Of a DNA stretch of 64,000 nt, positions 52,642 to 61,648 are shown piece after piece. The translations under genes and the position numbers were made by a program. A model generated the notes under the pieces. The model ran no database searches. It was not told where the DNA came from and saw nothing but the letters and a program-made list of their open reading frames with translations. Numbering within the stretch: the stretch's first letter is position 1; the number at the start of each line of letters is the position of its first letter. The stretch is from Planctomycetota bacterium (GTDB lineage: Bacteria > Planctomycetota > J058 > J103): positions 1-64,000 of the forward strand of contig BPJM01000009.1 of assembly GCA_026004615.1 (NCBI GenBank), given 5' to 3'.

Positions 52642-52723
52642 GCGATGCCCGCCCGCTCCGGAGTTCCGCCGCGCCGTGCACCGGCGCGCAAACCGCCGGC
52701 CGCCACCGTCTGGCACGGGCCGC

Positions 52724-53413
52724 TCAGAACGGCGCCGCCTCGGCCGCAGCCGGCGGCTTGAGCTGCTCTTCGGTCGGGCCGACCGGGGTGTAGTTGCGGG
52801 TGTCGTCCCGCGCGATGTCGATCCCCACCCAACCGGCGACGAAGTCCGCCAGCTGATACAGGCTGAGGTTCAGCTCGAAGCCGAGGAACAGCGGTACCAC
52901 CGTGATCTGCACGTCCCCCAGTCCCAGCAGGCCCGGGTGCATGAACACGGGGTGGAACGCGCCGATATCGCCGATGTGCAGGCCGTCCGGCACGTGGTAG
53001 CGCCGCCGCGGGTACGTCAGTTCCAGGTCGAACAGCGCCGCCCGCGAGGAGGTGCCGTCCACGAGCTGGAACTCCGCCACCATGTCGAACAGCTCCTTGT
53101 TGCCCCACACCGCCTCCAGCCGGTGGTCGGCAGGCGCAAAGAGCTCGGTGCCCGTCTCCTCCCACACGCCCATGGCGCGGCCCTGGAAGCCGAACTTCTG
53201 GAAGCGGTAGTAGCCTAGCATCATGCCGGTCTTGGCGGCGCCGAAGCCCAGGCCGACCTTGGTGCCGGGTCCGGCGACCAGCTTGAACCCGACGATGTCG
53301 ACCGCGTCCTTGATGCGGTCGTGGGCGAAGGTGCACCCGGAGGCGAGCGGCAGGCACGCACTGGCGGCTGCAGCGAGCAGCAGCCGAACGCGCACGGCGG
53401 CGGATCGACGCAT
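52724..53413 (-). CDS. Lipoprotein of unknown function
   Basis: 229 aa. The ATG gives a signal peptide (RLLLAAAASACLPLASGC) with lipobox LASGC (Cys at about 27). The mature chain is rich in Gly and hydrophobic patches: KLVAGPGTKVGLGFGAAKTG, GWEETGTELF, ALFDLELTYPRRRYHVPDG, then VPLFLGFELNLSLYQLADFVAGW and ARDDTRNYTPVGP at the end. It resembles small cell-envelope lipoproteins found in Myxococcota-like genomes, but no family is certain. It lies 83 bases upstream of the PD40 lipoprotein start, so they may be co-transcribed. Confidence 0.78.
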   Translation of the reverse strand: MRRSAAVRVRLLLAAAASACLPLASGCTFAHDRIKDAVDIVGFKLVAGPGTKVGLGFGAAKTGMMLGYYRFQKFGFQGRAMGVWEETGTELFAPADHRLEAVWGNKELFDMVAEFQLVDGTSSRAALFDLELTYPRRRYHVPDGLHIGDIGAFHPVFMHPGLLGLGDVQITVVPLFLGFELNLSLYQLADFVAGWVGIDIARDDTRNYTPVGPTEEQLKPPAAAEAAPF

Positions 53414-53820
53414 GGCGACATCCCCTCGACTGCGGCTCCCCAGCCGCGCGGATTCTAGGGAGGTGGCTCTGCGGTGTCAAGCCGAGCGGGGCCCGCAGCC
53501 GCGCGGCTGTGGCGGGCGGAGGCCGCGGCGAGCCAGGCTGCCGCCGGCGCGCAACGGCCGTTGCGGCAATGCGATGGAGCGTTGTCCCGCCGCCTCGCCG
53601 GCGCACCGGAGGTTGCTGTGGCGAGATCCCCCAACTATACCGAAACCGGGACGCGCTCGCCCGCACGCGGCCCCGGTGGCGTGCTCGCCCGAACCGCAGG
53701 CGAGCCGGGGCCCAACCCCGGCTCGCGGGCGCGGTGGCAACGCCGGCATGGCAGTTGCGGGAAACACCGGAGGAACCCGCCGGGACCGGTTCCCACCGCG
53801 GTCGCGAGGAGGCGCGCGAG
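53414..53820. other. Gene-free interval between divergent exported-protein genes
   Basis: About 400 bases. Frames on both strands are open but Arg/Pro-rich without recognisable content. One AT-richer patch (CCCCCAACTATACCGAAACC near 53630) contains TATACC and could hold a promoter. No RNA gene or repeat is seen. Confidence 0.45.
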
Positions 53821-54993
53821 GTGTTCGGGCAAGGCGGACGGCTGGCTCGCAACTGGACCTGGTTCTGTCTCGCCTCGCTCCTCGCAGGCGGTGTGCACGC
53901 CCGAGCGCAGCAAGCACAGCTCGTGCTCGCCTCTGCCTCCGCCCAGCGCACTGCGCCCGCCGCCACCAGCCGCAACACCGCAGACGCTCCCCCCGCCGGC
54001 GCCACCGCCGCGCCCCACCGGCCGCAGGCGGCCCCAGGCGAGCAGGCGCTGGTCGCCGCCCGGCGAGGACCGCTCGGGGTGGGCGGCCGGGAGCTGGTCC
54101 GGACGCTGCAGGCGCGCCTGGCCCGCGAAGAGGCGCTGCTCGCCGCCGCCACGAGCGCCCGCGCCGAACAGGAGCGGATGCTGCAGGCGCTGGTGCGCGA
54201 GATCGACGGCGTGGGCACCGCCGCCCGCAGCGAGGGGCCCGTGGCCGATCCGCCGGAGACGCTGCTCGGCTGCTGGCGCCTGCCCGCGGCGCGCGAGCAT
54301 GCGCCTGTGCGCTTCTGCGGCGTGCATCGCTACGCGTACCGGCACCTGCGCCGCAAGGTCGAGAGCCTCTGGCGGGACGAGCTCGAGGAGCGCTACCGTC
54401 TCGATCCCCAGATGCGGGTCGGAGCCTACCACGACGCGCTGCAGGCGGAGGAGGAGTACGACGCCAACCGCCTGGCGCGTTTCTCCTCGCCCTTCCCCAC
54501 CTACTGGCGAGGCCACCCCGAACAGCTCGCCCTCGACGCCGAGGAACTGGTGATCGGCGAGGAGATCGAGCTGTTGCGCCTGGGGGGACTGAGCGTGCGC
54601 AACGACGTCAAGATGCGCTACAACGCGGACGACGCACCGGTCCTGCTGGGCAGCGAGGGGGATGACGAGCTGCATGGGGCCCCCGCGGAACAGACCGCGA
54701 GCCAGCTCACCGCACGGCGCCCCCACCAGCACCGGCCTGCGCACGCGCGCGGCGCCTTCGACCGTCCGGACGGCAACCTGTACAGCAACTCGTGGTTCTC
54801 GGCCGACGGCCGGATCGATCTGCGACTGGGGCTGAGCAGCGCGCTGCCGCTGCGCAAGGTCAAGAGCCAGCTCGAACTCAAGTTCTATGACAGCTACGAC
54901 CACGCCGAGCTGGCCGAACTCGAGCTCGAACTGGAGCTGCAACCGCGGGGCACCGCGGAGGTCTCGCTCGCCCTGCGGCTGGTCAAGTTCTGA
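53821..54993 (+). CDS. Exported protein of unknown function
   Basis: 390 aa. The GTG start follows AGGAGG by about 8 bases; a long upstream open frame is not needed. Signal peptide: WTWFCLASLLAGGVHARAQ with cleavage likely after HARA. An Ala/Pro/Thr-rich stretch and a coiled helix (ARLAREEALLAAATSARAEQ) come first. A larger domain from about 170 has RFCGVHRYAYRHLRRKVESL, AYHDALQAEEEYDANRLARF, ELVIGEEIELLRLGGLSVRN, and at the C-terminus repeated Glu/Leu beta-strands (KSQLELKFYDSYDHAELAEL). Function unknown; probably periplasmic or outer-membrane associated. Confidence 0.72.
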   Translation: MFGQGGRLARNWTWFCLASLLAGGVHARAQQAQLVLASASAQRTAPAATSRNTADAPPAGATAAPHRPQAAPGEQALVAARRGPLGVGGRELVRTLQARLAREEALLAAATSARAEQERMLQALVREIDGVGTAARSEGPVADPPETLLGCWRLPAAREHAPVRFCGVHRYAYRHLRRKVESLWRDELEERYRLDPQMRVGAYHDALQAEEEYDANRLARFSSPFPTYWRGHPEQLALDAEELVIGEEIELLRLGGLSVRNDVKMRYNADDAPVLLGSEGDDELHGAPAEQTASQLTARRPHQHRPAHARGAFDRPDGNLYSNSWFSADGRIDLRLGLSSALPLRKVKSQLELKFYDSYDHAELAELELELELQPRGTAEVSLALRLVKF

Positions 54994-55111
54994 GCCGGAG
55001 CGGCGCCGCCGCCGGGGCCGCGCGCTCCGGCCTCAGCCAAAAGCGGGCAGGAGCGCACCCCCGGGTCGCACCGCGGATGGTCGGTCCCGAGCCCTGGCCC
55101 GGGGCGGGGTC

Positions 55112-55139
55112 TTGCGCGGGCGAGCGAGCGCGCTATGAT
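55112..55139 (+). promoter_or_regulatory. Promoter of tRNA-Lys
   Basis: TTGCGC and TATGAT are 16 bases apart; the -10 ends 17 bases before the mature tRNA. It resembles the promoter of the tRNA-Val gene in spacing. Confidence 0.55.
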
Positions 55140-55156
55140 GGGCGCGCGGCACGGGT

Positions 55157-55232
55157 GGTTCCTTAGCTCAATTGGTAGAGCGGCTGGCTCTTAACCAGCG
55201 GGTTGCAGGTTCGAGTCCTGCAGGAACCACCA
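55157..55232 (+). tRNA. tRNA-Lys (anticodon CTT)
   Basis: 76 bases with encoded CCA. Acceptor GGTTCCT pairs with AGGAACC, D-arm TAGCTCAATTGGTAGAG, anticodon stem GCTGG/CCAGC with loop CTCTTAA (anticodon CTT), T-arm GGTTCGAGTCC. It reads AAG. Confidence 0.97.
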
Positions 55233-55287
55233 CCCTGTCCTGTCCCCTCCCGCGCACTCCCCGTCGTGGCGCCCGCGCAGGCAGGGA

Positions 55288-56088
55288 CTACGCTTGGCGG
55301 GGGCCCTGCGCGCGGGCCGGCTGCTCGCCGAGCAATCGCACCAGCAGGGGCGACAGATCGCGCCAGCGGGTGCAGCACGGAGGGCCCTCGGCGTGCCACC
55401 AGCACGGCGGCGCGGCGGTGCGCCCGCTGCCCAGCCGCAGCACGCTCGCCGAGCGCGTGCCGTAGTCCAGTCCGGGCGCATGCACGCAGACCCCGTCCAG
55501 CCCTCCGGCACCGTGCTCGGCCAGCAACGCCCGCAGACTTCGCACCGCCTCGTCCGGTCCTCGAGCGGCCAGGGGCGACAGCCGCTCGGCGAGCAGCCGC
55601 TGCCGCGCCTGCGGCGCGCCCGCATCGCGGCTGCGCTCGGTCACCACGTGCCAGCCCGGCTCGAGCCGCTGCACCTGCACCTGCTCCCTGCCGTCACCGG
55701 CCACCAGCCATGCCTGCGTGGCATCCGCCACGAGCAGGCAGAACCCGTTGTGCGCCGAGGCTTCCCAGGCGGCGGCCTGCGCGGCGCCCTGGTGCGCGCT
55801 CCGCTGGCCCAGCGCATCGAGCACCAGGAGCCCGCGCGAGCGCCGGCCGGGCTCGTGTGGCACCTCGGCGCGGTTGACGACCGCGGCGAACACCCCCGCC
55901 GCGTTCACCCCGAGCCACGTCCCTCCGGCCTGCAGATCGCGCGGGGCGAGGATGGCGGGTCCGCCCGGCGCCGCGGGCTGCCGCAGTGCCGGCGGGCCCG
56001 CCGGCCGCCCCAGCCGCTCGTCGCGATTGGCGGCCACCAGCAGTGCGACCCGCTCGAACAGCCGGTTCGCCACGATCAGCGTGCACAT
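55288..56088 (-). CDS. NRDE/TANGO2-family protein
   Basis: 266 aa. The family motif appears at the start: MCTLIVANRLFERVALLVAANRDE, with Cys2 exposed as an N-terminal nucleophile-type residue and the NRDE tetrad. Also typical are APRDLQAGGTWLGVNAAGVFAAVVNR and LLVADATQAWLVAGD. Human TANGO2 and bacterial members are linked to heme and lipid homeostasis, but the chemistry is not settled. GGAGG lies about 11 bases upstream of the ATG. No signal peptide. It is divergent from bolA. Confidence 0.9.
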   Translation of the reverse strand: MCTLIVANRLFERVALLVAANRDERLGRPAGPPALRQPAAPGGPAILAPRDLQAGGTWLGVNAAGVFAAVVNRAEVPHEPGRRSRGLLVLDALGQRSAHQGAAQAAAWEASAHNGFCLLVADATQAWLVAGDGREQVQVQRLEPGWHVVTERSRDAGAPQARQRLLAERLSPLAARGPDEAVRSLRALLAEHGAGGLDGVCVHAPGLDYGTRSASVLRLGSGRTAAPPCWWHAEGPPCCTRWRDLSPLLVRLLGEQPARAQGPRQA

Positions 56089-56254
56089 GCGCTGCCTGCC
56101 TCCACCGCGCCGCACCGCACCGGCGCCTGCTCGCATCCAGCATAACGGAGGCGGGCAGCGCCGCACGCGTCTGCGGACCCGAGCGGCGCTGGCCGCTCGC
56201 CGCCACACGCTACAATGCGTGCTCGACCGTGGCGCACGAGAGGAGGTGCGGGAC

Positions 56255-56572
56255 ATGAAGGATACCGAACAGACGCGGCAGCGGATCGAGCAGCGGCTGC
56301 GGGAACGGCTCGCGCCGCTGGCGCTCGAGGTCGTCGACCAGAGCGCCGCACACGCCGGCCACGAGGGCGCGCGGCACGGCGGCGGCCACTTCCGCATCGA
56401 GATCGTCTCGGCGGCCTTCGAGGGACTGCCCCTGCTGGAGCAGCACCGGCTGGTGCACGAGGCGGTGGGCTACCCCATGGAGGGCCGCATCCACGCCCTC
56501 GAGATCAAGACCATCCCCCCCAGCCGCTGGAAGTCCGCCCCGCCCCCGCAGCCCCCCGGCCAGGGCAGCTGA
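56255..56572 (+). CDS. bolA: BolA-family protein
   Basis: 105 aa. BolA proteins bind Fe-S glutaredoxins and some regulate transcription. Conserved: RIEQRLRERLAPLALEVVD, then the ligand-bearing HEGARHGGGHFRIEIVS loop and FEGLPLLEQHRLVHEAV with the RxxxH pattern, ending HALEIKTIPPSRW. The sequence is full length with a short Pro-rich tail. AGGAGGT precedes the ATG. A TACAAT at 56211 flanked by ACGC/GCGT is a possible -10. No monothiol glutaredoxin gene is adjacent. Confidence 0.94.
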   Translation: MKDTEQTRQRIEQRLRERLAPLALEVVDQSAAHAGHEGARHGGGHFRIEIVSAAFEGLPLLEQHRLVHEAVGYPMEGRIHALEIKTIPPSRWKSAPPPQPPGQGS

Positions 56573-56646
56573 GCGGGCGCGGCGCCGCGGCCCACGGCGC
56601 GCCCGCCCGCGGCCCCGGAGGGCGGTGCCGGCGGCGAGGCCAGGCG

Positions 56647-57255
56647 CTAGAGCACCCAGCGCATGACCGCGACGATCACCAGCCACGTCGCGTCCAGGAA
56701 GTGCCAGTAGTGCGCCGCATAGCGCACGCCGGGGTGGGACAGGCTCCAGTAGCGACCGGCGAACGCGCGCCGCGTCACCACCACGAGCAGCACCAGCCCT
56801 CCCACCACGTGCGCGCCGTGAAGCGCCGTCAGCACGTAGAAGCCCGCGCCCGCCACGCGGTCGAGCCGCAGCGCCGACCAGGCCGCTGCCTGCGAGCACA
56901 GGAAAGCGACGCCGAGCACAGTGGTGGCCGCGAGTCCCGCGCGCAACGCCGGCAACCGGTCGGCCCGCACCGCGCGCCGCGCCCACTCCAGCGTGGCGCT
57001 GGAGGCGAGCAGCAACGCGGTGCTGAGCCACACCCACGCCGGCAGCCGCTCGCCGAGCCGCTCGCCCGCCGGCGCGCCGCCGCGCGTGCTGAGCAGCGCC
57101 AGCAGCGCCGCGGCGAACAGCACCCCGAGCGAGATCAGAAACCAACGCAGCGCGAACAGCGCCGGGTCGTCGAATGGATCCGGCCCCGAGGTCTGTTCCT
57201 CGCCGGCCTCGAGTTCCGGATGGGCGTCGGCGGCCGTCACCGGAGCCTCGCTCAC
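56647..57255 (-). CDS. Heme-copper oxidase subunit III, orphan
   Basis: 202-aa integral membrane protein with five hydrophobic segments, the short bacterial form of cytochrome c/quinol oxidase subunit III. Family pieces are LFALRWFLISLGVLFAAALLA, SSATLEWARRA, the FYVLTALHGAHVVGGLVLL segment and HYWHFLDATWLVIVAVMRWVL at the end. Subunits I and II are not in the window, so it is either an assembly subunit encoded apart or a remnant. GTG start with a weak ribosome binding site. It is 18 bases after the mntR stop on the same strand, so read-through from the mntR unit is possible. Confidence 0.88.
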   Translation of the reverse strand: MSEAPVTAADAHPELEAGEEQTSGPDPFDDPALFALRWFLISLGVLFAAALLALLSTRGGAPAGERLGERLPAWVWLSTALLLASSATLEWARRAVRADRLPALRAGLAATTVLGVAFLCSQAAAWSALRLDRVAGAGFYVLTALHGAHVVGGLVLLVVVTRRAFAGRYWSLSHPGVRYAAHYWHFLDATWLVIVAVMRWVL

Positions 57256-57273
57256 CGCGCGCCGGGCGCGGGT

Positions 57274-57801
57274 TCACTCTGCCTCGGGATCGGCGGCAGC
57301 CGCGGACCGTTGCCCCCCGCCGGCGGGCATCGCCGCCCCGTCCTGCCCCTGCCCCTGCCCCGGTCCGGCCGCTCCGCGCAAGCCCTGCGCGCGCTGAAAC
57401 TCACACAGCTCGCGGTAGCAGCTCGGATGCTGTTTGAAGAAGGCCACCAGGCTGCGGATGGCCGCCATGGTCTCGGGCGAGACGTGGTGCTCGATTCCCT
57501 CGACGTCCTGCCACAGCGCCTGCTCGTCCTGCACCCCGATCAGGCGCAGGAACTCGTCCAGACTCTCGTGCCGCCGCTCCATGACGCGGCCGAGCTGCCG
57601 GCCCTTTTCGGTCAGCACGATCCCGCGGTAGCGCTCGTACTCCAGAAAGCCCTCGTCCGCCAGCCGCTGCACCATGCGCGTGACCGAGGAGGGCTTGAAG
57701 TCGAGCAGCTCCGCGATGTCGACCACCCGCGCATAGCCCTTCTTCTGCACGAGCTTGTAGATCCGCTCGAGGTAGTCCTCCATGCTCGGCGTCGTCGTCA
57801 C
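57274..57801 (-). CDS. mntR: Manganese-responsive regulator MntR (DtxR family)
   Basis: 175 aa. Nearly the Bacillus MntR pattern: TTPSMEDYLERIYKLVQKKG at the start (Asp8/Glu11-type ligands), recognition helix region FKPSSVTRMVQRLADEGFLE, RYRGIVLTEKG wing, MERRHESLDEFL with the His77-type ligand, and DVEGIEHHVSPETM with the Glu99, Glu102 and His103-type ligands. It should repress metal-uptake genes when Mn is bound. The GTG at 57801 has AAGGAGAG. A 35-residue Gly/Gln tail is extra. It is encoded just after the metal ABC operon, and very likely regulates it. Confidence 0.93.
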   Translation of the reverse strand: MTTTPSMEDYLERIYKLVQKKGYARVVDIAELLDFKPSSVTRMVQRLADEGFLEYERYRGIVLTEKGRQLGRVMERRHESLDEFLRLIGVQDEQALWQDVEGIEHHVSPETMAAIRSLVAFFKQHPSCYRELCEFQRAQGLRGAAGPGQGQGQDGAAMPAGGGQRSAAAADPEAE

Positions 57802-57852
57802 GGCCCCGCTCTCCTTCGCCTGGCCCGCGCTGCCGCTGGCGGGCGTGCCCTC

Positions 57853-57882
57853 ACTATACCGCGGGCGTGCGCCCTCCGGCAG
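57853..57882 (-). promoter_or_regulatory. Putative mntR promoter
   Basis: TATAGT (57853-57858) with CTGCCG 18 bases upstream on the minus strand. The -10 overlaps the TAG that would end the frame-corrected second permease. Confidence 0.35.
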
Positions 57883-59336
57883 CACCGCCGCCTGGGGAGG
57901 CGGACCGGCCCGCCGGCGCCCCCGCCTCGGCCGCCGGGCCGAACGCTCCGGGCGGCGCCAGGTGCTCCAGCCGATGCGCTGCCAGGTGCGCGTGCTCGCG
58001 GTCGTAGCCGAGCTGCTCGAGCTGCTGCTGCCAGCGCCGGTGCACCGCGCGCACCTCGGCGGCGAGCGCGCGCCCGCGGGCGGTCAGCGCGAGCGTGCCC
58101 GCGGCGGTTCGGCGCACGAGGCCGCGCCGGCGCGCGCTGCGCGCTACCCGCCGCGCGAAGCGCACCGACCACCCGAAGCGGCGCGCCAGCTCGGCCAGGG
58201 CCGGCGCCGAGTGCGCCGTGCTGCTCGGCGCGCAACAGCTCGCCCGCCAGGTTCTCCCGTGCCACCTGCAGGCGCACCATGGCATGCGCGGCCCAGCGCG
58301 CCAGCAGGCCGTGGCGCGGCGCCAGAAGCCAGGCCGCCGCGAAGCACAGCCCCGCGACCGTGGCCATCCCACCCGCCGTGGAGGCACCGGCCAGCGCGCC
58401 GGCGAGCTGGTGGCCCCCGACCGCGCTCACCGCCGCCACCACCAGCACCATCCCCATCATGGCCGGCAGGCGATCGGTGCAGAGCTGGGCGGTCGCCGCC
58501 GGTGCGATGAGCATCGCCACGACCAGGATGACCCCCACGCTCTCGAAGGCCGCCACCACCGTCACCGAGACCATGCCCATGAGCAGGTAGTGGATCAGGC
58601 CGACGCGGATCCCCATGGAAGCTGCGAGCTGGGGATCGAAGCTACAGACCAGCAGTTCCTTCCACAACAGCGCCACGAATGCGAGCACCAGCGCGAACAC
58701 CGCGGCCAGCACCACGGTGGCGCGCGGTCCGAGGTCGCCCGCGCGCGCGCCCGCAGCGAGCGACATGAGATCGGCGCCTGCGCTGCCGGCGCCCGGGCCC
58801 GGCACGGCCGGAGGCTGGCTGCCCAGCGGGACCAGATCCAGTGTGACCAGCTCGAGCTCGCCGTACAGCACGCACTCCTGATCGAGGTCGACATTGCCAG
58901 CGGCGAGGACCACCAGCAGCACCCCGATCGCGAACAGCGTGGTGAAGGTGGTGCCGATCGCGGCGTCCTGATGCACCCGGCGCGTCTTCTCCAGCGCCTC
59001 GATGAGGAAGGTGGTCAGCACCCCCAGCGCCGCGGCCCCCGCGAGCATGGGCAGGGAGGTACGGCTGGAGGTCAGCAGGAACGCGATCACGATGCCGGGC
59101 AGCGCGGCGTGGCTGATCGCGTCGCCGAGCATGGACAGCCGCCGGAGCACGAGATAGCAGCCGAGCAATCCGCAGCTCGCGGCGGCGAGGAAACCGGTGA
59201 GGATCACCCAGCCCTCGGCGGGCAGCAGCTCGCTCACGCGCAGCACGGCGAGCGCGAGCGGGCCGGCCGCAGCTGGCAGCGCCACCAGGCCGCCGCCTGC
59301 CCCTGCCCCTGCCCCGAGCACCGCCGCCGCGCTCAC
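57854..59336 (-). CDS. Metal ABC transporter permease 2 with DtxR-like extension, frameshifted
   Basis: ABC-3 (ZnuB/TroD-type) permease, inner membrane. Hydrophobic segments from LPAEGWVILTGFLAAASCGLLG on; conserved LRRLSMLGDAISHAALPGI and DPQLAASMGIRVGLIHYLLM. After about 345 residues the frame breaks near 58203: upstream ends ARENLAGELLRAEQHGALG, and one extra base shifts to ALAELARRFGWSVRFARR, RRGLVRRTAAGTLALTARG and DREHAHLAAHRLEH. This second part is a winged helix plus a DtxR dimerisation/metal-binding segment, like the one on permease 1. The uncorrected frame runs as low-complexity Arg/Ala to 57798. The GTG start overlaps the previous stop (GTGA). The break may be an error, a real mutation or recoding. 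Confidence 0.85.
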
Positions 59337-60739
59337 GGTGCCGCTTCCTCTCCGGGGGGCGGTGGCACCGCCGGCCCGCGCCCCGCCTGCCCTTCTTCGC
59401 CAGCCGGGATCGGCCGGCCGTGCACGTCGTGCGCGGGGCGGCCCAGCCGCTGCTCGAGCTCGGCGAGCAGTTCGGGCTCGAGCACGTGCTCGGCCTCCTC
59501 GGCGTCGCGGTGCACGTGGTCGGGCGCGACCATGGCCCGCTCGACCAGGTAGACTTCCCACAGCCGATGGCTGCGCACCAGGCGTCGCGCCTCGCGGAGG
59601 CCTGCCTCGGTGAGCACCCAGCGCGGCTCGGTGCCGGCAGTGCGCTCCACCAGTCGCTCGCGCCGTAGCCGTGCCAGCGCGCGCGCGAGCCGCCGTGCCG
59701 GCAGCCGCCGCACCGCCTGGAGCTCGGCGAGCGTGCTGCCCGCCCGTCCCGGCGGTACGCCCCTGGGCGCGCGCCACTCCTCCAGGTTGTAGAGGGTCTT
59801 GAGCACGTTCTCCGCCAGGATGCGCCGCCGCTGGCGGGCCCGAGCGATCGCCGCCGCCACCAGTCCCCGGTGTGGCGCCGCGAGCAGCGACACCACGAAC
59901 GCCGCCGCCGCGGCGAGCACGATCACCGGCCCGGTCGGCAGCGCCACCGGCGCCCCGGCGGGGCCGGGCACCTGAACCGCCGAAAGCGCCGCGCCCAGGC
60001 CCGCCGCCACCGCGCCGATCGCACCGGCCAGCACCGTCATGCTCCCGAGCCGCGCCGTCCACAGCCGCGCCGCCGCCGGCGGCACCACGAGCAGCGCCAC
60101 GATGAGCACCGCCCCCACCGCCTGCAGTCCCACCACCACCGCGAGCACGATCATCCCGGCGAGCAGCAGCTCCAGCCCGCGCACCGGCAGCCCGATCGAG
60201 GCGGCGTACAGCGGGTCGAACACCGAGAGCTTCAGCTCCTTGAAGGCCAGCCACGTCACCGCACCCAGCCCCGCGGTGACCGCGGCGATCAGCCGCAGGT
60301 CCCCGGGCAGAAGCGTCGCCGCCTGGCCGAAGATGAACCGGTCCAGTCCGGAGGCATCGAGCGCGGGCACCTTCTGCACGAAGGTGAGCAGCAGGATGCC
60401 CGCGCCGAAGAACACGCTCAGCACCAGTGCCAGCGCGGCGTCCTCCTTCACGCGCGTGCTGCGGGTGATGGCGACGATCGCCAGCGTGCCCAGGACCCCG
60501 GTCGCCGCTGCCCCCGCCAGCAGCACCGGCAGCTCCTTGGAACCGCTGCCGAGGAATGCCAGGCATACCCCGGGCAGCGCGGCGTGCGCGAGCGCGTCCG
60601 CGAGCAGCGCCCGCCGCCGCAGCAGCGCGAACGAGCCCAGCACGCCGCCGGCCAGCCCCAGCAGCGCCGTGCCGCCCAGCACCCAGCGCGCATTGGGATC
60701 GGACACCAGCCGCGCCGCGGTCTCCAGCACCCCCGCCAC
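59333..60739 (-). CDS. Metal ABC permease 1 fused to DtxR/MntR-like repressor domain
   Basis: 468 aa. Residues 1-300 are an ABC-3 permease with about eight membrane segments (FALLRRRALLADALAHAALPG, FKELKLSVFDPLYAASIGL). From 303 a DtxR-type winged helix follows (AENVLKTLYNLEEW, STLAELQAVRRL, ARRLARALARLRRERLVE, WVLTEAGL), then the metal-binding/dimerisation domain. Ligand positions corresponding to MntR His77, Glu99, Glu102, His103 are His391 (SHRLWE), Glu414, Glu417 and His418 (HVHRDAEEAEH). This is the arrangement of chlamydial YtgCR, whose repressor part is released by cleavage. It is third in the operon, GTG start 3 bases after the ATPase stop. Confidence 0.92.
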   Translation of the reverse strand: MAGVLETAARLVSDPNARWVLGGTALLGLAGGVLGSFALLRRRALLADALAHAALPGVCLAFLGSGSKELPVLLAGAAATGVLGTLAIVAITRSTRVKEDAALALVLSVFFGAGILLLTFVQKVPALDASGLDRFIFGQAATLLPGDLRLIAAVTAGLGAVTWLAFKELKLSVFDPLYAASIGLPVRGLELLLAGMIVLAVVVGLQAVGAVLIVALLVVPPAAARLWTARLGSMTVLAGAIGAVAAGLGAALSAVQVPGPAGAPVALPTGPVIVLAAAAAFVVSLLAAPHRGLVAAAIARARQRRRILAENVLKTLYNLEEWRAPRGVPPGRAGSTLAELQAVRRLPARRLARALARLRRERLVERTAGTEPRWVLTEAGLREARRLVRSHRLWEVYLVERAMVAPDHVHRDAEEAEHVLEPELLAELEQRLGRPAHDVHGRPIPAGEEGQAGRGPAVPPPPGEEAAP

Positions 60740-60742
60740 CGC

Positions 60743-61633
<891 letters not shown>

Positions 61634-61648
61634 GCCACAGCCCCTCCT

